DNA of 64,000 nt from Kutzneria sp. CA-103260 (GTDB taxonomy: Bacteria > Actinomycetota > Actinomycetes > Mycobacteriales > Pseudonocardiaceae). This document shows, piece by piece, positions 57,577 through 64,000 of this stretch; positions within the stretch are counted from its first letter, which is position 1; each line of letters opens with the position of its first letter. The stretch covers positions 4,588,001-4,652,000 of the forward strand of contig NZ_CP073318.1 in assembly GCF_018263855.1 (NCBI RefSeq), in the 5' to 3' direction. The translations under genes and the position numbers were made by a program. Below the pieces are notes generated by a model that was not told the origin of the DNA, did not search any database, and saw only the letters and a list, made by a program, of their open reading frames with translations.

Positions 57577-60500
57577 CTAGCTCACGGAGACCGCGAACAC
57601 GTGCGCCGCGCCGCCGGCCGTTCCCGCCGGCAGCGTGACGCTGCGGACCTGCTTGCCCGCCGCCAGCGCGATCGGCGCGGTGGCGAACAGGTAGGACGTG
57701 TAAGGCCGGTGGTAGCGGAACCCGTAGCGCGGGAACGCCGAGTTGATGTACGGCGTGCTCGTCACCACCGTGTTGCCGAACTGCGGCTTTTCCTGGCCGC
57801 CCTGCAGCAGCCATTCGGACAGCCCGAGATCGGCCGCCTGTGTGCTGCCGTCGGTATAGGTGATGGTGACCTTGCCGGTGGCGTCGCCGCCCGTCGCCGC
57901 GCCCAAGAACGCCAGCCTGGTCGCGGTGGCGGGCGCGTTCAGCTGAACCGTCTGTCCGTTCGCGACGATGTTGTCCGGCCGGCCGGTGCCGGCGGTAGCC
58001 GGCCAGGTGAAGCCGTCCACCTGACCGCCGGGCGTGATGCCATTGGCCGCCAGCTGCTGCTTGGAGTAGGCGAAGTTGCCCGGATACAGGCTGGTGTCGC
58101 CGAACTTGCCCAGCCACACGGTGTTGTCGTCGCTGACGCCCATGTTGTTGGCCGCAGCGGCGAAACTGCCCGGCTCGGCCGCGTCCACGGTCAGCTGCGC
58201 CGGCAGCTGCTGCGCCCCGGATCCCTTGAAGGCGAACGGAACTGTGGTGTAGGTCGCCCCGGACACGGTGACCTTCACGTCCTGTGTGGACTTGCCGTTC
58301 GGTCCGACGGTCAACGTGCCGCTGGACGGCGTGACGGTGATGCCGGCCGGCGGATTCGCCTGCCACGTCACGGTTCCCGAGCCGGTGATGCCCTCTGCCC
58401 GCACGGTCGCGGTCGCCGACCCGCCGGGCGTCACCTGGACCGCGCCGGACACCGCGCCCCGCACCGGGACTTCGCCGTCGTGGAACGAGGGCGGCGCGTC
58501 CTTCGGGTCGGTGCCCCAGGTCGGGCTGGGCGAGCTGGCGAGCGTGTAGTCGAGCCGGCCGCCGTCGACCGCCAGCGACTCCGGCAGCCACGCCTTGGCG
58601 CTGGGCTTTCCGTTGAGCCGCAAGGACTGCACGTACTTGTTGGTCGAGGACGCGCCGGGCGCGGTGATCTCGATGCGCTGGCCGCCCTCGCGGGTGACAG
58701 TGATCTTCGGGAACAGCGGGCTGGCCAGCACCATCTCGGCCCGGCCCGGAGCCTCCGGGTACATGCCCAGCGCCGCCCACACGTACCAGGACGAGGTGGC
58801 GCCGAGGTCGTCGTTGCCGGGCAGGCCGTCAGCGGTCGGTTTGAACAGCTGCTCGGCGCTGCGCCGCACCACGTCGGCCGTCTTGGCCGGGGCGCCGGCG
58901 TAGGAGTACTCCCACGGCACCTCGAACGACGGCTCGTTGGACATCAGCGCGAACGGCTCGTCCTGGGAGCTGTTCAGCTTGGTGAAGAAGTAGTCCAGCC
59001 GCTTGGTCGTGGCCGCTGGCCCGCCCATCGCGGTCACCAGGCCGGACACGTCGTACGGCACCATCCACGTGTACTGGGCGGCATTGCCTTCCTGGTACTG
59101 GAACTCCTGGTGCACCGCCGGGTCGAAGGGCGTGGCGAACTGGCCGGTGCGGTCGCGGGTCTGGAGGTAGCCGGTGTCCGGGTTGTAGACGTTCTCCCAG
59201 TACTGGGCGCGGGTCATGAACTGCTGCTGCACGTCGCGCTGCCCGAGCCGCCCGGCCAGCTGCGCGATGCCGAAGTCGGCGGTGGTCTCCTCCAGCATGT
59301 CGGAGACGTTGTCGGGGTGGTAGCCGAGCGTCTCGTAGTCCCACAGGCCCGGCCGCTCCAGCGCCCGCTCCCCCGGCTGCTGGATCCGGGTGGCCCCCTT
59401 GACCATGGACGCGAGCGCGCCGCGCACGTCGAAGTCCCTGGCCCCGAAGGCGTAGGCGCTGGCGATCATCGAGTGGTACGGGTCGCCGGCCATCACGCCC
59501 ATGAAGTCGTTGTTCTGCGACCAGCGGTCCCAGATGCCGCCGGCCTGCGTGGCCTGGTTGTACAGGGACTGCGCGATGTCCGAGGTCTCGTGCGGGGCCA
59601 GCAGGGCCAGCAGCTGGATCTCGTCGCGGTAGACGTCCCAGCCGGAGAAGTTGGCGTACTGGGCGTGCCCGCGCGGCTGTTTGTGGATCTTGTTGTCGAA
59701 GCCGATGTAGCGGCCGTCCACGTCGGAGAACACGTTGGGCTGCAACAGGCAGTGGTACAGCGCGGTGTAGAAGGTGGTCAGCTGGTCCTTGGTGCCGCCA
59801 CCGATCCGCACCTGTGTGAGCCGGTCGTTCCAGGCCTGCCGGGCCTGGCGGACCAGTTGGTCGAAGCCGCCCTGTTCGGACCGCAGGTTGTTCACGGCGC
59901 CGTTCGGGTCCACATAGGACAGACCAACCCGGGCTTGAACGGTGCTGCCCGGCTTGAACGTCACGAACGCGCCGGAGCCGCCGTCAGCGGTGACGACCTG
60001 CTTGTCCCAGGTGGTGTTGCTCAGGTTGCCGCCGTGGGCCTGCGTGCCGCCGGGCGTGACCGTGCCGTTCTGCCAGGTGCCGACGCTGGCGAAGGCCTGG
60101 TCGAAGGTGGCGGTGAAGTAGACCTTGTACTTGTTGGGGCCGGCGCAGAAGTGGCCGCTCGACACCCAGCCGGAGATGGTGTGTTTGGCCGCGTCCACGG
60201 TCACCGAGGCGTCGTCGCTGCCCATGGCCGAGTCCGCGGTGTCGACCAGCAGCGTGGCCGGACTGTTGGCCGGGAAGGTGAATCGGCCCATGCCGGAGTG
60301 CAGGGTGGCGGTCAGCTCGGTGGTGATGCCGGCGTCGGTGGTGACCTTGTAGTAGCCCGGCGACGCCGATTCGTTGCTGTGCGAGAAGGTCGAGTAGTAG
60401 TGGGCCTGGTCGGCGGCCGGCGAGACGGTCACCGCGCCCGCGTACGGGATGAACGGCAGGTCGCCGGCCGCGCCGCCGCAGCCCGCCCCGTTGAAGTGGG

Positions 60501-60828
60501 TCAGGCTGAAGCCTCTGAGCCGGTTCTCCTCCCACGCGTAGCCGCTGTCGCGATCGCGCACGTAGTACCGGCCGGCCCCGTCCGGGGCCTTGGGTTCGAG
60601 CGGGTTGTCCGGACTCCACTGCACCATGCCGAACGGGACGTCCGCGCCCGGGAACGTGTCGCCGGCGTAGCCGTTGCTCTCCGGGTCCTGGCCGGCGGCC
60701 GCGCCGACGAACGGGTTCACATAGGCGGCCAGGTCGGTTCCATGATCGGAGTCCGCGCTGGCGGGCACGGCCGCGAGCACGCCGGCCGCCAACGCGAGCG
60801 GGAGGACCAACCCCAGGGATCGACGCAT
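57577..60828 (-). CDS. Secreted GH92 family alpha-mannosidase
   Basis: The 1083-residue protein has a signal peptide (to about residue 25, ASA-D) and a GH92 domain at about 33-740: 'VNPFVGAAAG', 'FPGADVPFGMVQWSPD', 'FSGWDVYRDE', 'WDRWSQNNDFMGVMAGDPYHSMIASAYAFG' and the signature 'GNDDLGATSSWYVWAALGMYP' near residue 670 with the catalytic-base Asp. The C-terminal 340 residues hold an NPCBM-associated or Ig-like region and a beta-sandwich. GH92 enzymes release alpha-1,2- (or 1,3/1,6-) linked mannose in a Ca2+-dependent way. AAGGGAG precedes the ATG and a LacI-type operator lies just upstream. Confidence 0.92.
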   Translation of the reverse strand: MRRSLGLVLPLALAAGVLAAVPASADSDHGTDLAAYVNPFVGAAAGQDPESNGYAGDTFPGADVPFGMVQWSPDNPLEPKAPDGAGRYYVRDRDSGYAWEENRLRGFSLTHFNGAGCGGAAGDLPFIPYAGAVTVSPAADQAHYYSTFSHSNESASPGYYKVTTDAGITTELTATLHSGMGRFTFPANSPATLLVDTADSAMGSDDASVTVDAAKHTISGWVSSGHFCAGPNKYKVYFTATFDQAFASVGTWQNGTVTPGGTQAHGGNLSNTTWDKQVVTADGGSGAFVTFKPGSTVQARVGLSYVDPNGAVNNLRSEQGGFDQLVRQARQAWNDRLTQVRIGGGTKDQLTTFYTALYHCLLQPNVFSDVDGRYIGFDNKIHKQPRGHAQYANFSGWDVYRDEIQLLALLAPHETSDIAQSLYNQATQAGGIWDRWSQNNDFMGVMAGDPYHSMIASAYAFGARDFDVRGALASMVKGATRIQQPGERALERPGLWDYETLGYHPDNVSDMLEETTADFGIAQLAGRLGQRDVQQQFMTRAQYWENVYNPDTGYLQTRDRTGQFATPFDPAVHQEFQYQEGNAAQYTWMVPYDVSGLVTAMGGPAATTKRLDYFFTKLNSSQDEPFALMSNEPSFEVPWEYSYAGAPAKTADVVRRSAEQLFKPTADGLPGNDDLGATSSWYVWAALGMYPEAPGRAEMVLASPLFPKITVTREGGQRIEITAPGASSTNKYVQSLRLNGKPSAKAWLPESLAVDGGRLDYTLASSPSPTWGTDPKDAPPSFHDGEVPVRGAVSGAVQVTPGGSATATVRAEGITGSGTVTWQANPPAGITVTPSSGTLTVGPNGKSTQDVKVTVSGATYTTVPFAFKGSGAQQLPAQLTVDAAEPGSFAAAANNMGVSDDNTVWLGKFGDTSLYPGNFAYSKQQLAANGITPGGQVDGFTWPATAGTGRPDNIVANGQTVQLNAPATATRLAFLGAATGGDATGKVTITYTDGSTQAADLGLSEWLLQGGQEKPQFGNTVVTSTPYINSAFPRYGFRYHRPYTSYLFATAPIALAAGKQVRSVTLPAGTAGGAAHVFAVSVS

Positions 60829-60849
60829 CGAACAGCGCTCCCTTCTCGA

Positions 60850-60863
60850 TGACAACGTTGTCA
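60850..60863. promoter_or_regulatory. LacI-type operator upstream of the GH92 gene
   Basis: TGACAACGTTGTCA is a perfect 14-base palindrome with the central CG typical of LacI-family operators. It lies 21 bases before the GH92 start. No LacI gene is present in the window. Confidence 0.7.
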
Positions 60864-60895
60864 CCAAGACCCGCTCGGTGACGGGTTGGAGACAA

Positions 60896-61987
60896 TCAGT
60901 GGCCGCTGGTCGCGTCAAGGGCCGTTCGTCGGCGTTGTGTCACCTGTCGACCACGGCGGATCATCGGCCGCTCCAGCCAGCGGTAGCACAGGTCGGCCAG
61001 CACGACGGCGACGATCGCCGTCGGCAGCCAGCGCCCGATGCCGGCCGAGGCCGGCAGGATCGCGATCACCACGCCCTGTGCGATGGACTGCCACAGGTAG
61101 ATCGAGTACGAGCGTTCACCCAGGAACACCATGGGGCGTCGGGACAACAGCCACTGCGGCGGTCCCGGCACGAGCAGCGCCGGCAACATCAACGCGACCG
61201 CGACGGCGTAGAGCGGCACCACCGACACGAAGCCGGGAATCGTGGACAGCAGCCAACTCTTGTCGATGGCGTTGGACACGGCCGTGACCGACAGGTGCGC
61301 GCCGACGAACAGCACGGCCGCCACCACGGTCACCCAGGGCCGGGTCAGCGGGCGGATCAGCCGGTAGCCGCGTGGGCTGTGCATGGTGATCGCCAGCAGA
61401 CAGCCGACCAGCACGGAGAAGTAGTGCACCGGCCAGCCCCGGGGGTCGGCCGACACCGTGAACGGCGCGACCGCCAGCGCGACGGCCATCAGCCCCAGCG
61501 TGACGCTGAGCCGGCGGCTGCGGCCCACTACGAACGCCAGCAACGGCCACAGCAGGTAGAACTTCTGCTCGATGCCCAGCGACCACGACTGGCCGTACGG
61601 GCCGCCGTGCCCGAACTCGTTGAAGAACACCAGGTACAGCGGGAAGTCGTGGCCGAGCGGGTCGCGGAAGAACTCCCCGGCGACCAGCAGGCCGACCGCG
61701 GTCAGCAGCAGCACCAGGAAGTACACCGGCAGGATGCGGAAGGCCCGCCGCCGGTAGAAGTCGGCCAGGCTGATCCGGCCCTTGCGGCCCTCCTCGCGCA
61801 GCAGCAGCGTGGTGATGAGGAAGCCGGACAGCACGAAGAAGACCTGCACACCCAGCCAGCCCTGGAGCCAGTCCGGCCCCTGGCTGTGGAACAACACCAC
61901 CATCAGCGCGGCGACCGCGCGCAACCCGTCCAGCGCCGGGAAGCGCTTCAGGCCGAGAAATTCCCCATGTTCGAAAGGCGCTCGCAC
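60896..61987 (-). CDS. Acyltransferase-3 family membrane protein (OafA/YrhL-like)
   Basis: The 363-residue protein has 10-11 predicted helices and the family motifs 'FPALDGLRAVAALMVVLFHS' (catalytic His in the first helix), 'GVQVFFVLSGFLITTLLLREE', 'RRRAFRILPVYFL' and 'GQSWSLGIEQKFYLLWP'. It transfers acyl groups from the cytoplasm to envelope sugars or lipids. The GTG at 61987 has no clear ribosome binding site. It stops 67 bases before the GH92 start, in the same direction. Confidence 0.88.
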   Translation of the reverse strand: MRAPFEHGEFLGLKRFPALDGLRAVAALMVVLFHSQGPDWLQGWLGVQVFFVLSGFLITTLLLREEGRKGRISLADFYRRRAFRILPVYFLVLLLTAVGLLVAGEFFRDPLGHDFPLYLVFFNEFGHGGPYGQSWSLGIEQKFYLLWPLLAFVVGRSRRLSVTLGLMAVALAVAPFTVSADPRGWPVHYFSVLVGCLLAITMHSPRGYRLIRPLTRPWVTVVAAVLFVGAHLSVTAVSNAIDKSWLLSTIPGFVSVVPLYAVAVALMLPALLVPGPPQWLLSRRPMVFLGERSYSIYLWQSIAQGVVIAILPASAGIGRWLPTAIVAVVLADLCYRWLERPMIRRGRQVTQRRRTALDATSGH

Positions 61988-62282
61988 GAACCCATATTCA
62001 CCGCCACCCCCTTTGGCGTTCCCGCCACACCGATCACCGTTACCCGATCGAGATAACGGGAACGCGTTCGAGGGTTACGGTCAATAACCTCCCGTGGACA
62101 TGACTTCCCTGGTCAACACCGGTGCGCGCAGTCGAATGACTGATGTGGCGGAATCTGCCCGGTCACCCCGCGACCAGGCATTTGGTCATGTGACGGTGGC
62201 CGCCTGACGGCCGCCCTCCACACCATTCAGGGGTTCACATTTGAGGACCGGTGCGCCGTGCCCTCTTCGAATCGGGAGCGAA
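61988..62282. other. Intergenic region with two dyads
   Basis: Divergent promoters are expected here. CCGTTA-N11-TAACGG (62037-62042 and 62054-62059) and GGTTA-N7-TAACC (about 62074-62090) are possible operators. No gene or RNA is seen. Confidence 0.4.
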
Positions 62283-63572
62283 ATGCGAGCCAACGAAGAC
62301 GTGCTGGCGGCGAACGGGGGCGCCAGACTCCTGGCGTCGGTCACCTCCGAGCGGGGGCTGCGGATCGCCCGCCGCCTCAGCATGACCGTGTGGGCGGTGA
62401 CGTTCGTCGGGCTGCCGCTGATCCTGGTCGGCTGGCAGGACAACGGCATGCTGGACCTGGAGGTGTACCGCAACGGCGGATTGGCCTGGCTGAACGGGAT
62501 CTCGCTTTACGACGGCTTCCCGGGGACCCTGCCCGGGCCGCGGCTGCCGTTCACCTATCCCCCGCTGTCGGCGGTGCTGTTCAGCCTGTTCGCCTGGACG
62601 CCGTACTGGCTGACCCGAGGGCTCGTCACGATGGTGAGCTTCCTCGCGCTGTCGGCGGCGACGGTGGTCGTGGCCGGGCGGCTGGACCACCGTCTGAAGT
62701 GGACACTCGGGCCGGTGGCCGCGGTGGCCGCGTTCGGCCTGGAGCCGGTCAACTCGACGTTCAGCTTCGGCCAGGTCAACCTGGCGCTGATGGCGCTGGT
62801 CGCGGTGGACTGCCTGGCGGTGAGGCGTTTTCGCGGCGTGCTGGTCGGGCTGGCGGCGGCGATCAAGCTGACGCCGGCCGTGTTCGTGCTGTACTTCCTG
62901 GTCAAGCGGGACTGGAAGGCCGCCGCGACGTCGATCGCGTCCTTCGTCGGCTTCGGACTGGTCGGCTTCCTGTTCGACCCGGTCGATTCCCGCGAGTACT
63001 GGTTCAGCACGGTGTTCGACCCCAGCCGCATCGGTGGCCTGGCCTACATGAACAACCAGTCCATCCGCGGCGTGTTGCACCGGCTGCACCCGCTGCCGGT
63101 GGTCGAGACGCTGCTGTGGGCGGTGCTGACGATCATGGTGCTGGCCCTGGCCTGGCGGGCCGCCCGCCGCGCCGCCAACGACGTGGTCGCGCTGACCGCC
63201 ATCGCCGTGGCCGGGCTGCTGGCCTCGCCGGTTTCCTGGTCGCACCACTGGGTCTGGGCCGCGCCGGCGTTCCTGGCGCTGGGCTGGCAGCTGTGGCGGG
63301 CCCGGGCCTGGCGTTGGACTCCGGTGCTGCTGGGCGCGCTGGCGGTGTTCTGCGTCGCGCCGTTCAAGTGGATGCCCTCCAGCGACGACCGCGAGCTGAA
63401 CTGGACGCTGTGGCAGCACATTCCCGGCGACGCCTACGTCTGGCTGGCGATCGGGATGCTCACCGTGCTGGCCTTCAGGGCCAGCCGCTCCCGGCCGATC
63501 AGCACCTTGGACAGCGGGCTGCGGATCACGACCTCCACGAACAGCAGCGAGCCGCCGACCGCGAAGGCGTAG
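62283..63572 (+). CDS. GT87-family polyprenol-phosphomannose-dependent mannosyltransferase
   Basis: The 429-residue protein has 10-11 predicted helices. Its first extracytoplasmic loop holds 'DLEVYRNGGLAWLNGISLYDG' and 'LPFTYPPLSAVLF', the DUF2029/GT87 signature with the catalytic Asp as in PimE. It would mannosylate PIM or lipoglycan-type acceptors at the outer leaflet. GGGAGCGAA precedes the ATG. Its 3' end overlaps the convergent acyltransferase gene by 139 bases. Confidence 0.88.
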   Translation: MRANEDVLAANGGARLLASVTSERGLRIARRLSMTVWAVTFVGLPLILVGWQDNGMLDLEVYRNGGLAWLNGISLYDGFPGTLPGPRLPFTYPPLSAVLFSLFAWTPYWLTRGLVTMVSFLALSAATVVVAGRLDHRLKWTLGPVAAVAAFGLEPVNSTFSFGQVNLALMALVAVDCLAVRRFRGVLVGLAAAIKLTPAVFVLYFLVKRDWKAAATSIASFVGFGLVGFLFDPVDSREYWFSTVFDPSRIGGLAYMNNQSIRGVLHRLHPLPVVETLLWAVLTIMVLALAWRAARRAANDVVALTAIAVAGLLASPVSWSHHWVWAAPAFLALGWQLWRARAWRWTPVLLGALAVFCVAPFKWMPSSDDRELNWTLWQHIPGDAYVWLAIGMLTVLAFRASRSRPISTLDSGLRITTSTNSSEPPTAKA

Positions 63573-64000
63573 GCGGCCAGGGTCGCGGCGAACGGCCACA
63601 GGTGGGCCGGCAGCCAGCCGTCGTCGATCCAGTTGAACAGCCAGATGAACGCGGGGTGCACCAGGAAGACCCCGAACGACCGGGTCGAGGCGGCCGCCAC
63701 CAGGCGGTCGCCCGCCGACCCGGCCGGCGTCCGCCGCGACCACCACGAGCCCAGCAGGTACAGGCCCAGCACCACCGCGCCGAACCACGGCACCATCTCC
63801 GGGCCGAGCACGCTGGTCGCCTGCCACGGCGGCACGCCGCGCTCGATCTCCGTGAAGTACCAGGCCTCAGAAAACGCCAATGTGGCCAGAACTGTGGTGA
63901 CGACCAGGCCGCGGTGCTCGTCGATCCAGGCCTGGAACGCCTCGAAGTGGTACGCCGCAAGGCATCCGGCCACCAGGTAGAACTGGTAGCTGATGACCAG
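63434..64000 (-). CDS. Acyltransferase-3 family membrane protein, 5' part missing (cut by window edge)
   Basis: The frame is open from the right edge of the window to a stop at 63434 (188 codons). It shows five hydrophobic helices and the family's C-terminal motif region 'STRSFGVFLVHPAFIWLFNWIDDGWLP' (a His-Pro in a helix, as in OafA-type proteins). The N-terminal half with the catalytic His lies outside the window. It overlaps the GT87 gene tail-to-tail, so the last residues ('LALKASTVSIPIASQT') are encoded opposite GT87 codons. Confidence 0.8.
   Translation of the reverse strand: MVISYQFYLVAGCLAAYHFEAFQAWIDEHRGLVVTTVLATLAFSEAWYFTEIERGVPPWQATSVLGPEMVPWFGAVVLGLYLLGSWWSRRTPAGSAGDRLVAAASTRSFGVFLVHPAFIWLFNWIDDGWLPAHLWPFAATLAAYAFAVGGSLLFVEVVIRSPLSKVLIGRERLALKASTVSIPIASQT

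Noticed and set aside
57601..60852. 1083-residue open frame opposite the GH92 gene
   Set aside because: Its composition is Val/Gly/Arg-rich with no recognisable motif, and the GH92 signature on the other strand is complete.
1..64000. CRISPR arrays, tRNA or rRNA genes, prophage
   Set aside because: I found no regularly spaced repeats, no cloverleaf-like or rRNA-like segments and no phage structural genes.

Overview
The window is high-GC DNA from an actinobacterium. It has GTG and TTG starts, many leaderless genes with a TANNNT box 6-7 nt before the start codon, SARP/AfsR-type and DUF397 proteins, MptB, and an actinobacterial SUF locus. The mix of families suggests Pseudonocardiales (for example the Kutzneria/Amycolatopsis group), but this is inference. 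I see no rRNA, tRNA, CRISPR array, insertion sequence or phage module. Coding density is high and most of the content is chromosomal housekeeping or accessory, not a biosynthetic cluster.

Layout. 1-5 kb: the 5' end of a MalT/LuxR-type regulator cut by the window edge, then small membrane or stress-type proteins (DUF1269, DUF6325, DUF7144, PLDc_N-SHOCT), a lipoprotein and a 2TM-pore K+ channel. 5-16 kb: a secreted S8 protease with Glu where His is expected, dGTPase back to back with a lycopene-cyclase-like flavoprotein, an EAL-CBS-GGDEF protein, a YbdK-type ligase, DinB, a stand-alone AICAR transformylase domain and a methyltransferase. 16.3-32.5 kb: an SRPBCC protein, the SUF Fe-S operon (sufR-B-D-Rieske-C-S-U-T, read on the minus strand), then on the plus strand mptB, an ABC exporter pair, murJ, two tandem sedolisin (S53) paralogues on the minus strand, and ctaA. 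The order sufT...sufR-mptB-ABC-ABC-ctaA matches the Mycobacterium tuberculosis Rv1466-Rv1456c region as I remember it, with murJ and the protease pair inserted.

32.6-43 kb is a redox and efflux island. It holds three FAD monooxygenases, each paired with a TetR gene and with visible dyad operators, plus an MFS exporter with a GbsR/MarR-type regulator, a PaaI thioesterase and a Tat-exported FAD dehydrogenase. 43-50 kb: a nucleotidyltransferase, a tyrosine phosphatase, a phosphotransferase with an apparent internal deletion, a secreted Cys protein and a large SARP-NTPase-TPR regulator. 50-57.5 kb: hydrolases, a GntR-regulated membrane gene, a DUF885 peptidase, a quinone oxidoreductase and an orphan DUF397 protein behind a cluster of GTGCAC sites. 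57.5-64 kb has a glycan theme: a GH92 mannosidase with a LacI-type operator, two acyltransferase-3 proteins (one cut by the edge) and a GT87 mannosyltransferase.

The feature that most deserves follow-up is a family of three near-identical 26-bp hairpins at 28826, 53366 and 56374. Each sits just after a stop codon at a convergent junction, and compensatory base changes show that the structure, not just the sequence, is kept. Unrelated long palindromes lie at most other convergent junctions. Other notable points are a divergent promoter pair whose -10 hexamers overlap by two bases (9633-9642), a 27-bp inverted repeat between sufR and mptB, and several enzymes lacking expected catalytic residues.
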